Assembly (NCBI RefSeq): GCF_963576675.1
Contig: NC_088915.1
Location: 90,653,501-90,717,500, forward strand
DNA: 64,000 bases
Direction: 5' to 3'
Source: Euphorbia lathyris
Lineage: Eukaryota; Streptophyta; Magnoliopsida; Malpighiales; Euphorbiaceae
The notes below the pieces were generated by a model that made no database searches, was not told the DNA's origin, and saw nothing but the letters and a program-made list of their open reading frames with translations. Positions 1 through 11,063 of the stretch are shown here, piece by piece. A program made the translations under genes and the position numbers. How positions within the stretch are numbered: position 1 is the stretch's first letter; each line of letters starts with the position of its first letter.

Positions 1-215
1 AACTGAAAAGCTATTGTGAGCTCCTTGATAGTAATTGGGAAAAGGTCAAATTCGGTCGTATTGCCTTCAATACACTAACTCATTGAACTGTCATTCATGT
101 AAATGATTGATTATGGTTATCAGTACTTTTTTATGCTAAGTACGATTAAAACTTATTATTGACGTAGAAAGGGAGTGAATGAGAGCGAGGTGTAGGAAAT
201 ACGGTCGAATCCGAA

Positions 216-920
216 CCTTCCCCCATTTGGACCGCTACTATCAAGGAACTCCCAATAGACTTTCGGTTTTTTGATTTGCTTGCTTCTCCATTTTTGAAAA
301 TCTGTGAGAGTTACGGTATGGATAACTCTCTTTCCTTCATGTCTTAATTTGTAACCTTGATTTTTGTGTACAAAGAGGGGTTTTATCTCTATGAGTTGTT
401 CTTTGAGTGAACCACCCTACAAATGGTTCACCCCTCTTTAACTCTTCACAGAGATTCCAATTCAGCTTCAGCGAACTTTTCATAATTTTCATCTGCAATC
501 TTACGAACATCGATCAACCTGTGTGTAACCGATTCTTATAAAAACAGAACATTGATTTAGGTAATCATAAATTCCTTGAAGCGTCTTATTCTTTTCAAAA
601 CAATTCGGAAATAACATTGAATGACGAATTTTTATTCACTTTAAAAAAAACAAATTCTACACTTACCAAGTGAGCTAATTCAAACGGTTCTGGCGCACCT
701 CGAGGCATATATGGTTATTCGACAGCTATGATGACTCCTATCAGATCTTAGTGAATATCATATTGCTCATACGTTGTCCCAAGAAAATCGGAAAATGCAT
801 CCCAAAATGACAGAAATCAATACCATGTTAGCTGTATAGCCTCTAAGTCTCCCGATTTAGATTCACCTCCTACCGAGCGAGTCTCAAATGAGCCTCGAAG
901 GCGTTGATTGCTGAATGGTT
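216..920 (-). pseudogene. Intron-containing gene fragment, monomer 1
   Basis: Read on the minus strand, three blocks match the + monomers: a first block (about 920-667), an intron at 666-535 with a GTAAGT donor and a TATAAG acceptor, and a second block (534 to about 216). The last part codes for a stretch containing KVYWEFLDSSGPNGGRFGF in one frame. Stops and frameshifts interrupt the first two parts, for example a TAA in the sequence aligned to EYDIPQDL. I do not recognise the family. The conserved splice sites show that the ancestor was a spliced nuclear gene, possibly of a transposon. Confidence 0.55.
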
Positions 921-1090
921 GGTGTAGTCTTCTGATAAAAAGAAAAAAAAATCATCATATATAAAAAATTTGAAAACTTGATTATCTCCTTGGCATTCTG
1001 GTTTCGGTATAATTTGCCCTCCTTTTTTGCTTTTGAATCATTATCTTTCCCTCTCCCGGATAGTACACAAATCTCCATATATAATCTCCT

Positions 1091-1142
1091 TTTCTAAACC
1101 GGTAATACTTGCAAGTATATGCAAGTATTACCGGTTTAGAAA
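1091..1142. other. 23-bp perfect stem, 6-nt loop at head-to-head centre
   Basis: 1091-1113 and 1120-1142 are perfect reverse complements around the loop agtata. The arms then continue as an imperfect inverted repeat for about 1 kb on each side. The near absence of a spacer is typical of recent palindromes. A transcript crossing it would fold into a very long hairpin. Confidence 0.9.
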
Positions 1143-1318
1143 AAAAGATGGTATATAGGGATTTGAGTATTATCCGGGAAATGGAAGGATAATGACTCAA
1201 AATCAAAAAATATGGCAAATTCTGTCCGAGCCAGAATGCGAAGGAGGTTATTAAGTTTTCAAAATTTTATTTCTAATATTTCATAAAACTTATTTTGATT
1301 TATTTTTTCCTCTAGTTC

Positions 1319-1900
1319 AGAAGACTACGCATGCATCATCCATCGAACTATCAACGACTTCAAGGCTCGTTTGAGACTCGCTCGGTGGAAGGGTACATCC
1401 CACTTGGGAGACTCTGAGGCTATCCATCTAACATAGTATTGACTTGTGTCCGTTTGGGGATATAGTTTTCGATTGTTTTTTTGGCAAGGCACGGGGAATA
1501 CGATATTCCTCAAGATCTGATAGGAGTCACTACCGCTGCCGAATATCCATATAGGCCTCGAGGTGCGCTAGAACAGTTTAAATTTGCTCAAAAGGTATAT
1601 ATAAAATTTGTTTTTTTAAGTAATAAAAATTAGTTATTCAAGGTTATTTCTAAATTCTTCCGAAAAGAATAAAATGCTTCAAGGGATTTATGATTACTTA
1701 TAACAATGTTCTGTTTTTATAGGAATAGGTTACACACAGGTTGACCGATGTTCGCACGATTGCAGGTGAAAATTCTGAAAAACTCACCGAAAATGAATTG
1801 GAATCTATGTGCGACGAGTTAAAGAGAGATGAACCATTTGTTAGGGTTGTTCGCTCAAAGAACAAGATATAAAAGAGGGTAATTCATACCGTAACTATCA
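1319..1900 (+). pseudogene. Intron-containing gene fragment, monomer 2
   Basis: The first block follows a polypyrimidine tract ending in ctag at about 1317. An open stretch at 1496-1594 begins EYDIPQDLIGVTTAAEYPYR and ends at a gtatat donor. An intron occupies 1595-1722 with a tttttatag acceptor. The next exon contains LTDVRTIAGEN and an acidic stretch around LTENELESMC, but begins with an in-frame TAG where monomer 4 has TCG. Monomer 4 in turn has a TAA at the second tyrosine of AEYPY, so each copy is broken at different places. Family not recognised. No start codon can be assigned. Confidence 0.55.
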
Positions 1901-2048
1901 ACGGTTTTAAAAAGTGGAGGAGTAAGCGAATTAAAAAAAACTGAAAAGCAATTGCGAGTTCCTTGATAGTAGCGGACCAAATTGGGAAAAGGTCAAATTT
2001 GGTCGTTATTGCCTTTAATACACTAGCTCATTGAACTGTCAATCATGT

Positions 2049-3064
2049 AAATGATTGATTATGGTTATCAGTACTTTTCGATGCTAAGTACGATTAAAAC
2101 TTATTGTTGACGTAGAAAGGAATTGACTGAGATAGAGGCGTAGGCAATACGGTAGAATCCGAACCTTCCCCCATTTGGACCGCTACTATCAAGGAACTCC
2201 CAATAGACTTTCGGTTTTTTGGTTCGCTTGCTCCTCCATTTTTGAAACCGATGAGAGTTGCAGTATGGATAACTATCTTTCCTTCATGTTTTAATTTGTA
2301 ACCTCAATTTTTTGTGTACAAAGAGGGGTTTTATCTCTATAAGTTGTTCGTTGAGTGAACCACCCTACAAATGGTCCACCCCTCTTTAACTCTACATAGA
2401 GATTCTAATTCAGCTTCAACGAACTCTTTATAATTTTCATCTGCAATCTTACGAACATCGATCAACCTGAGTGCAACCGATTCTTATAAAAACAGCACAT
2501 GGGTTTAGGCAATCATAAATTCCTTGAAGCGTCTTATTCTTTTGAAAAGAATTCGGAAATAACATTGAATGCCGAATTTTTATTCACTTTAAAAACACAA
2601 ATTCTACACTTACCAAGTGAGCTAATTCAAACGGTTCTGGCGCACCTCGAGACATGTATGATTATTCGACAGCTGTGATGACTCCTATCAGATCTTAGTA
2701 AATATCATATTGCTCGTACATTGTCCCAAGAATATCGAAAAAATCATCCCAAAATGACAGAAATCAATACCATGTTAGCTATATAGCCTCTAAGTCTCCC
2801 GATTAAGATTCACCTCCTACCGAGGGAGTCTCAAATGAGCCTCGAAGGCGTTGATTGCTGAATGGATCATGTAGTCTTCTGATAAAAAGAAAAAAATAAA
2901 TCATCACATATAAATTTTTTGAAAACTTGATTATCTCCTCAGCATTCTGGTTTCGGCATAATTTGCCCTCTTTTTTGCTTTTGAATCATTATCCTTCCCT
3001 CTCCCGGATAGTACCCAAATCTCCATATATATTCTCTTTTTCTAAACCGGTAAAACTTGCAAGT
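2049..3064 (-). pseudogene. Gene fragment, monomer 3 (direct repeat of monomer 1)
   Basis: This is a close direct copy of 100-1116, offset by about 1.95 kb, with the same exon blocks, the same GTAAGT donor (acttac on the plus strand near 2608) and the same acceptor. Substitutions and small indels distinguish it. No continuous reading frame covers the exons. It is kept separate because it documents that the array is a true higher-order repeat. Confidence 0.6.
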
Positions 3065-3090
3065 ATATGCAAGTATTACAGGTTTAGAAA
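3039..3090. other. Second head-to-head hairpin
   Basis: This has the same 23-bp stem and agtata loop as 1091-1142, with two mismatches in the stem. It marks the centre between monomers 3 and 4. Confidence 0.85.
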
Positions 3091-3276
3091 AAAGATGGTA
3101 TATAGGGATTTGAGTATTATCTGGGAAATGGAAGGATAATGACTCAAAATAAAAAAATATGGCAAATTATGTCCAAGCCAGAATGCGAAGGAGGTTATTA
3201 AGTTTTCAAAAAATTTATTTCTAATATTTCATAAAACTTATTTTGATTTATTTTTTTCTCTAGTTCGGAAGACTAC

Positions 3277-4452
3277 TGTTGTCCTCAAATGAGACTCTAG
3301 CAAGTGCACTAGATACAAGTAATAAAATGATAAGTAGAGTGTCGTCTCCTCAGGGATTGATGACCAAATTTTACTAGAAAAACCTTGCAGAACAGGGTGT
3401 TCGTGGTGTGTGATTTTCTTTAGTTGAGAAATGATTTGATATGGTGAATAGAAATACTAATGATAAAGATTCAGTCTCAGAAAATGTGTTTTGGTTATGA
3501 TAAAACGAGAGAACAGGCTAGGCCACAGCGGAACAGGTTACTTTCAGCCTCTAAACATCCTATTTATTCATGAATGACATAAAGTGAAGTCAAGGTCTCT
3601 GTTTCAAAGCTCACTTAAGTCAACTTTCGTGTGTTCTTAAGATTCTAAGATGTACTACAACCTTACAGGCCCTTAATGTTGGTTCTTTCTTGCATTACGA
3701 TCGAAACAACATTTCTGTTTAGAAAACCCTTGATACAACCCCCTAACATTCCTGTGTCGGGGTTTGGACACTTGATAAAAGGTTCCGTGAAGATGGAAGC
3801 ATTGTCCTATCATTCATCTAACACTAAGATTCATGCATTTAGCAATAGAGTGAAAGCTTTATCAAGCACAACAACATATAGCATCATTCATTCATAAATA
3901 AGAAAATTAGAAGACTTACATAACCAGCCCTTGCTGGCCAAGCTCGTTCCGTTGACTACTCACTCATAATGATGAGTGAACAACCACAGAAATTGCAATA
4001 ACTCCCCATTAATGGAGTTAGGTCTCCAAAATAAAGAGAACTCTCGTGGAAGATGAAGTTTTAGCCCCCTAACAAAGTTATCTTCTCTCATTTTACAGTA
4101 ATCTCTTTAATTAGGAGGAAAAGAAACATAAAATATACTAAAAAGTACACTAAACAGACCGTTCTGACAGATTATGGCCACTTGAACACTTCAAGGCCCA
4201 AATCTTCTTCAACAAGCTAGATCTCCACTGGTCCCACGTCTTTGCTTGGCTGTCTTCCTACTCTTTACACGCTATTACCCTTTGGTCTATAGATTTTTGC
4301 TTTTCTTTTTCCTGCAACGGCCTGTTTAACAGCTTTCTTCACAAAATCTGCAATAAGTGTTCTTTAGTCCTAAATTAATAACAATTAACAGCCCATAAGC
4401 CCATTTTTAGTGAAATAACATATGGTTATTAAGGTCAATTATGAACCCATCA
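3277..4452 (-). repeat. Athila-1 3' LTR
   Basis: 1176 bp. It is nearly identical to 9460-10648. On the plus strand it starts tgttgtcctc and ends acccatca. It abuts the polypurine tract on its right, which fixes element polarity as minus. Confidence 0.93.
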
Positions 4453-4487
4453 AATACCCCCAAATTGAACTTTTTCTTGTCCTCAAG
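4453..4487 (-). promoter_or_regulatory. Polypurine tract and adjacent GAGGACAA inverted repeat
   Basis: On the minus strand AATTTGGGGGTATT directly precedes the 3' LTR (4453-4466), the expected plus-strand primer of reverse transcription. About 10 bp further upstream lies cttgtcctcaag (4476-4487), an inverted repeat around the core TGAGGACAA that recurs elsewhere in these elements. Confidence 0.75.
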
Positions 4488-6703
4488 CAAACACAACAGA
4501 AAATAGAGAAAAGAACAACAAAAAGGGAAAAGCAAAGAAAATAAAAACAAAAGGGAATGACATAGAAACAAGGCAATAGAGAAAACATAAGAACAAGAAC
4601 TAGAACAGATCTAGAAGAGATAATAGACAACAAAAAGAAAAAGCAATAGCAGCAGAACTTTATTCAACTTTCAACTAACTCAACCTTTGATTAGCACACA
4701 AGAGCTTGATAACAATGTGGTTAGACCAGATCTAAAATATGCATTCCAATTCAAGAAATTCGTCAAAGCGTAAGGTTGAACTTCAAAATTCAATCCAACA
4801 ACCTGTCTGCCCCAAAGTGCCTCACTAAGGAAGGAATTTTCACTCACTCTCAAATGGCCTTTGTTGCCACAAGGAAGGGAATGGAACTTCACTCCTCAGC
4901 TCAGTACACACATCAATAGGCTATGATTTTGCTTATTGGCCCTATCTCCATGGATTAAAAATTATCCAAACATAGTCAAAATGTCTTAAACATAGGTTGT
5001 AATGTTAGGCTAAGGCTAAGGTATGAAAGTGAATGGCTATTTAAGTGTAAGAATTCTGTCTACATGCAATGCAATTCACCATACTCAATTCTCAACACTG
5101 AGCAATTCTGCCTCAACCTAATCACTCTACACAGCCTGTTTCACAACATTGGCCAAACGATTCTTCAAACACACAAAATACAATCATCCAAACATTTCAT
5201 TTCAGGCTCAAGATATAAACATGTGTCCTGAAAATGAAAAGACTTTATTCAAACATATTTTTGTTATCTTCTAAAATTCCTATTTGGGATTTTTATTATT
5301 TATTTTTTTTTATTTTATTTTTTTTTCTTTTAACCTTATTCAAAAAGTGGTCCTCACTCCATCATCATCCCTCAAATGTCATCATTTCAACAATTTTATC
5401 ATTATACACTCAGATTTTCTCAAAAATGTATTTTTCTTTAACTAGAGCAGCTTGTTCTGAGGCATGAGACAAATTCAAGGCGTTTTGGGATTAAAGTGAA
5501 GGGCATTGGTTCCTTTAAGTAGTGTTTCAGAAAGAATAGGCTAAGGCACAAGTTGGTTATCCTAAAAGTGTGAGTGTAATGCACGGGTAAGCTTTTTGTG
5601 GAGTGAATTTGGGATCTAAATTCCTTTTTCATTCTATGTTCTTCCAAAATTTTACCATTTTGACTAGGCAACCAAAGCACAACCTACCTAAAGACAATAT
5701 GTACTAGCCCTCTCACAAAGAATCAATGCATTTACATGCTAATGTAGGCTCAAGTTCTCACAATTTAGGGCTTTTACATGCACTAGGGCTTAAGGTCCTC
5801 TAATTGAATTTTGAATTAAAACCCAAAATTTTCAGAACTTCTATCTTTTGAAAATTGAATTATCACTGGGTTCACCACACACTAAATTTGAGGTGCAAGC
5901 ATGCAATCATTGATTGGCAATTGAAAGTCTTTTTTTTTTACTTTAATATATATATATTATTATGCTGCTATATACAGAAAGAAAGGGAAAACAGAGAGCA
6001 AAAACTAGAAACAGAACATGCTGTTCAGAAACAGAGAACAACACAGAATTTTTAGACATTTAACACAAAGTACGAGGAATTAATAAAAACTATGAACATA
6101 TACTAACATTTACAAGACAGAAAAACGAAAGGGAATGACACAACATTTGGGGTTCGAATGACACACTAATAACCATATCAAGCAAGTGTTTAATTTTGAG
6201 TTTCCTCAAATTTTCACAAGCTAATTTCACCTTTCAATCACAGTTTTCATCAAAATTTTAGGGCTTTTATCCCGTTCTCACAACAAATATATCAAGATAT
6301 TCATTTTCTTTCCTCACCCCCAAATTAAAATGTAACATTGTCCTCAATGTTAAACTTAAATGCCGTGAGAGTGGAAATTTGCAGATTATCAACAAGCATG
6401 CAGTAAACAAGAAATTAGAAGTAGGGTTAGATTCGTTACCGAAAGAGGAAGATAGCAAACACCCCCAAATTAATTTGGTAAAAATTCAAACTCCATCCTA
6501 ATCTTAGGAAATGAAAGTTTAAAACCTTTGCCAACAAAATTTAGGAAGAACCACAAAATTCAACATTAGTCATGTTAGTGCATAAAAATAACAAAATTAA
6601 AAAGGAATTTAACACAAATCTAACTAAGGGATAGATAAATTGGGGGTTGCCCAATTAGTTTGCTGCAATTGGTGTTTGCAGCGAACACACTATTCTCTTT
6701 GAG
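4488..6703 (-). other. Athila-1 3' non-coding region
   Basis: About 2.2 kb between the pol remnant and the polypurine tract, with no convincing gene on either strand. Other Athila elements usually carry an env-position ORF here, and none remains. It holds two additional polypurine-like runs (minus-strand TTTGGGGGTG near 6316-6327 and 6461-6472) and an 18-bp inverted repeat at 6335-6352. Confidence 0.7.
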
Positions 6704-7489
6704 TCATGGTAGATCCTGGAAATGGACGGTCTCAACAACTCCTGGTTTAAAAATTTCTACAGCCCCATGAAGGAACACCTTGTTCACAATGTAAGGTCCA
6801 GACCATCTGCACTTCAATTTTTCAGGGAACAGCCTCAGCCTGGAATTATACACGAGAACTTTCTGCCCTTCATGGAATTCCTTCCCTTGAATCTTTTTAT
6901 CACGCCACCTTTTGGGGGTGGGTATATCAGGTGGTTCTTTGTGTGAGGGCCCAGTTGTGTTTGGTGGAAATGGTGGTTTTGTTGCTGTTTCTAGGGAAGA
7001 ACTTGTTCCTTCGCAGATATTCACTTCTTCCCCCAGTAGTGTTTCCAAAGTGTCTTGGTGATAGTCCTGCAAAACAGACGAGGTGTGGCATGCATCCAAA
7101 AAATAGCATGTATCATCACTTGAGTTAGCACACCTCATGGCCTCATTCATCCTAAAAATTATTTCTTCACCATTTATCCTTAAAAACAATTGTCCCCTTT
7201 CAACATCTATCAAGGCCCTACCCGTAGCTAAAAATGGTCTCCCTAAAATGATGGGCACATGCAAATCCTCATCTATGTCCATGATAATAAAGTCTACGGG
7301 TAATATGAATTTCCCTATTTTAACTAGCACATCCTCCACAATTCCCCTAGGATAACGTACAGATCTATCTGCTAATTGAATTGACATCTTAGTAGGTTGA
7401 GGTTCTCCCAAGCCTAGCCTAGCATAAACAGAATACGACATAAGATTGATACTAGCTCCAAGGTCACACAATGCATTTTCAATATTCAA
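6704..7489 (-). pseudogene. Athila-1 protease fused to integrase C-terminus
   Basis: Starts near [22 protein letters not shown] is the retropepsin active-site motif (usually D-T/S-G-A-S) and [10 protein letters not shown] is the second conserved protease block. At about residue 190 (near 6913) the frame passes straight into the integrase tail ([27 protein letters not shown]). The whole RT-RNase H-integrase core is therefore deleted without loss of frame. The frame upstream to 7546 is open, after an in-frame TAG at 7547-7549. Confidence 0.85.
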
Positions 7490-7546
7490 TTTACCAATGG
7501 AACAAGGGATTGAGAAACTCCCTGGATCTTTGAGCTTTTTAGGAAG

Positions 7547-8596
7547 CTACTGCCTGTTCTGCAGTATTGAGGAACAGTCTCGATTCAGTTTGATCATGGA
7601 GATGTTCTCAAGCTTTTTCTTGTTGGACAGAATATCCTTCAATAACTTGGCATACTTTGGCATCTGAGCTAGAGCTTCCACAAATGGAATATTGATGTGT
7701 AACTTTCTCAATGTATCAAGGATTTTGGAGTTTTGCCCATTCAACTTTTGATTCACAAGCCTTGCTGGATAAGGAACAGGTGGTACATAGGGAGGAGGTG
7801 GAATATACTTCTCCCTAGGTTCCTCCTGGACTTGAATAGGCTCATGTTCTTTAGCAACATTCCTGGTGGCCTCTGGAACAGTCTGTTCCTTAACAGTTTC
7901 AGCTTCTTTTGAGGTGCCTACAACATCAACAACTTTTTTAGTTTTAGTAGGGGCATAGATTTCTTTACCAGACCTCAGCGTGATAGCCATGACATCTCCC
8001 TCGGGATTAGGCTCGGTATTGCTTGGAATGACACCCTTTCCCTTGGATGAGCATGAATATGCCAATTGATGCATTTGAGTCTCCAGATTCTTGATGGAAA
8101 CTTGAGTTTGCTTCATGAACTGCATCACCATGGTTTTCAAATCTGGATCAACCTCTTCTTTAGCCTGAACATGCTGTTTGTACTGTTGCTGAGGTTGTTG
8201 TTGGTTTTGCCCTCTTTGTTCCTGCTGGTACCTAGGTTGTTCTTGCTGATTTTGCTGTTGGGTCCACCCAAAGTTGGGATGATTGCCGAAACCGGAATTA
8301 TATGTGTTTGAGTACGGATTGGGTGGATTTCTTTGATTGTACCCAACATAATGACATTGTTCTTGGTTGGCTTTGCTCAGTTTAACTCTTGGGCAATTGA
8401 TATCGAGGTGTGGACCACCACAAAAGTCACATTCATCAGAAAATGAAGGTTCACTATGAATGGAAGACACATTCATCTTGCTGATTTGCTTAACAAGCTG
8501 TTCCACCTGAGTTGTCAGCTTTGAAACAACATCAGAATCTGAAATCTTCTTCCCATCACTCCTCACCGAGTGCCAATTGTAACTTGTATTGACCAC
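7547..8596 (-). pseudogene. Athila-1 nucleocapsid and linker region
   Basis: Continuous with gag in the same frame, but separated from it by one TAG (8705-8707) and from protease by another (7547-7549). It contains the knuckle CDFCGGPHLDINC, a Q-rich stretch, and the conserved block AITLRSGKEIYAP. The Pro-rich segment PPPPYVPPVPYPARL precedes the protease junction. Length and order match Athila-type gag-pol linkers. Both stops replace likely Gln or Lys codons, so simple decay is the first explanation. Confidence 0.8.
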
Positions 8597-8704
8597 CCTT
8601 TCAAAGAGATCATATAGAGCTTGTGGTTCAAGATCTTCAGGGCTACCATTTGCAATGGACTCAATTTGAATTTTATAGGTATTGGTGACTCCATTATATA
8701 AATT

Positions 8705-9268
8705 CTAAACTTGCATCCACATGGGAATGCCATGGTTTGGTACCCTTCTCAAGAGCTCCTTGTAACGTTCCCAAGCCTCGGCTAACGACTCATTTTCTTC
8801 TTGCATAAAACGAGAAACCTCGTTTCTCAACTTGATAGCTTGTCGTGGTGGGAAGTACTTCATTAAGTACGCACTAGCCATCTCTTGCCAAGTAGTTATT
8901 GATCTGGGTTGAAGGTTCTTCAACCAAACTCTTGCTTTATCCTTTAGAGAGAAAGGAAACAACTTTAACCTTATAACATCATCGGCGACCCCCCTATTTG
9001 TTCTGAAAATGTTACAAATTGCAACAAAATCCTGAATATGAGCATTAGGGTCTTCATTGTGGTATCCACCGAACTGAACAACAGTTTGAAGCATTTGTAT
9101 CATGGATGGCTTGATTTCGAACAGGTTGTTCCCCTCATTAGGCAGCACAATACAAGATGAGTGCCCTTCAGTGGTAGGTCTTGAATAGTCTCTGATTCTC
9201 ATGACTGGTGGATTATTGTTTTCACCTTCTTCTTCCAGAACAGGTTGTTCTGGTACTCTTCCAGCCAT
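8705..9268 (-). pseudogene. gag: Athila-1 gag (capsid)
   Basis: 188 codons from an ATG at 9268, about 170 bp downstream of the primer-binding site. It carries the retrotransposon gag domain with the family signatures SEDP-like NEDPNAHIQDF, RLKLFPFSLKDKA and YFPPRQAIKLRNE. The protein would form the virus-like particle. An in-frame TAG after WMQV ends it, where other copies read on. Homologous gag starts lie at 32660 (minus) and 42269 (plus). Confidence 0.9.
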
Positions 9269-9435
9269 TCTTCTTTCTCTCTGTCTTTCTTTTCGTCTTG
9301 CTTATCTAGCTCCTGCCTGGTTCCTTCTACACGTTCTTTCTAACTCAAGATTGATAGGAAAGGTTGTACTATTAAACAAACAGATTAAAAACACCTTGTT
9401 TCACAGAAATTTTCAAATAAAATTGTTCCTTTCAA

Positions 9436-9453
9436 TCCCCGGCAACGGCGCCA
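9436..9453 (-). promoter_or_regulatory. Athila-1 primer-binding site (tRNA-Asp)
   Basis: The minus strand reads TGGCGCCGTTGCCGGGGA, complementary to the 3' end of plant tRNA-Asp as I recall it. It lies 6 bp inside the 5' LTR. This is the expected primer for Athila-group elements. Confidence 0.88.
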
Positions 9454-9459
9454 AAAACT

Positions 9460-10648
9460 TGTTGTCCTCAAATGAGACTCTAGCAAGTGCACTAGATACA
9501 AGTAATAAAATGATAAGTAGAGTATCGTCTCCTCAGGGATTGATGACCAAATTTTACTAGAAAAACCTTGCAGAACAAGGTGTTCGTGGTGTGTGATTTT
9601 CTTTAGTTGAGAAATGATTTGATATGGTGAATAGAAATACTAATGATAAAGATTCAGTCTCAGAAAATGTGTTTTGGTTATGATAAAATGAGAGAACAAG
9701 CTAGGCCACAGCGGAACAGGTTACTTTCAGCCTCTAAACATCCTATTTATTCATGAATGACATAAAGTGAAGTCAAGGTCTCTGTTTTAAAGCTCACTTA
9801 AGTCAACTTTCGTGTGTTCTTAAGATTCTAAGATGTACTACAACCTTAAGCGCCCTTAATGTTGGTTCTTTCTTGCATTACGATCGAAACAGCATTTCTG
9901 TTTAGAAAACCCTTGATACAACCCCCTAACATTCCTGTGTCGGGGTTTGGACGCTTGATAAAAGGTTCCGTGAAGATGGAAGCAGTGTCCTATATCATTC
10001 ATCTAACACTAAGATACATGCATTTAGCAATAGAGTGAAAGCTTTATCAAGCACAACAACATATAGCATCATTCATTCATAAATAAGAAAATTAGAAGAC
10101 TTACATAACCAGCCCTTGCTGGCCAAGCTCGTTCCGTTTACTACTCACTCATAATGATGAGTGAACAACCACAGAAATTGCAATAACTCCCCATTAATGG
10201 AGTTAGGTCTCCAAAATAAAGAGAACTCTCGTGGAAGATGAAGTTTTAGCCCCCTAACAAAGTTATCTTCTCTCATTTTACAGTAATCTCTTTAATTAGG
10301 AGGAAAAGAAACATAAAATATACTAAAAAGTACACTAAACAGACCGTTCTGACAGATTATGGCCACTTGAACACTTCAAGGCCCAAATCTTCTTCAACAA
10401 GCTAGATCTCCACTGGTCCCACGTCTTTGCTTGGCTGTCTTCCTACTCTTTACACGCTATTACCCTTTGGTCTATAGATTTTTGCTTTTCTTTTTCCTGC
10501 AACGGCCTGTTTGACAGCTGTTTGACAGCTTTCTTCACAAAATCTGCAATAAGTGTTCTTTAGTCCTAAATTAATAACAATTAACAGCCCATAAGCCCAT
10601 TTTTAGTGAAATAACATATGGTTATTAGGGTCAATTATGAACCCATCA
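9460..10648 (-). repeat. Athila-1 5' LTR
   Basis: 1189 bp, about 99% identical to 3277-4452. It differs mainly by a small tttgacagctg duplication near 10509-10530. Followed by the target duplication actac. Confidence 0.93.
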
Positions 10649-10653
10649 ACTAC

Positions 10654-10787
10654 GCATGCATCATCCATCCAACAATCAACGACTTCGAGGCTCGTTTGAG
10701 ACTTGCTCGGTGGAAGGGTACATCCCACTTGGGAGACTCTGAGGCTATCCATCTAACATAGTATTGACTTATGTCTGTTTGGGGATA
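10654..10787 (+). repeat. Monomer 4, middle part
   Basis: Resumes the + monomer exactly where Athila-1 interrupted it (compare 1330-1463), then is interrupted again by the hAT-like element. It continues at 36867. Confidence 0.88.
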
Positions 10788-11063
10788 TAGGGGTGTCAAT
10801 ATGGGTCATGACCCGCTAACACGACCTGCGTAACCCGCAATTTAAACGAATTAGGGTTGAGCCTTAATGGGTTGGAGTGATAAACGGGTCAAATGGGTCG
10901 ACTCACTTAACTCGTTTATAAGACGGATCGGGTTGCGGGTTGACCTGTATAACCCGTATATGTTTGTAAATATTATATATTATTAGGGCAATATAGTAAT
11001 TTATCACATATATATATTTTTACTAAAACCTAATTCATCAATCTCCTCATCTCTGTGACTGCC

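Larger units (their letters stand above)
1..3276. repeat. Array of ~1-kb monomers in alternating orientation
   Basis: Monomers run tail of + (1-99), - (100-1116), + (1117-2048), - (2049-3064), + (3065-3276, continued at 10654-10787 and 36867-37452), then a truncated - copy (37453-38020). Neighbours are near-perfect reverse complements by eye, so the direct period is about 1.95 kb. Head-to-head centres carry a hairpin (about 1117 and 3065). Tail-to-tail centres lie near an aatcat/atgatt inverted repeat (about 100, 2049, 37452). Each monomer carries the same exon-intron remnant. No transposon termini were recognised, so the origin could be a long-TIR MULE, a foldback element, or inverted local duplication of a gene fragment. 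Confidence 0.85.
3277..10648 (-). mobile_element. Athila-1: Ty3/gypsy Athila-like element, internally deleted
   Basis: A full-length insertion with 5-bp target duplication actac (3272-3276 and 10649-10653) and LTRs ending TG/CA. Reading on the minus strand: 5' LTR, a primer-binding site matching tRNA-Asp, gag, zinc-knuckle region, protease, the last part of integrase, a long 3' non-coding region, a polypurine tract and the 3' LTR. Reverse transcriptase, RNase H and the integrase core are missing, so the copy cannot transpose alone. The LTRs differ by only about a dozen substitutions plus a few indels (roughly 1% by eye), implying recent insertion and therefore mobilisation in trans. Confidence 0.93.

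Noticed and set aside
2927..3139. Short open frames across the palindrome centres
   Set aside because: They cross the hairpin and mirror one another on both strands, as expected from inverted repeats; no coding signal.
9436..9453. tRNA-Asp-like sequence as a tRNA gene
   Set aside because: Only the 18 nt complementary to the tRNA 3' end are present, directly inside an LTR, as at 32876 and 42038. It is a primer-binding site.
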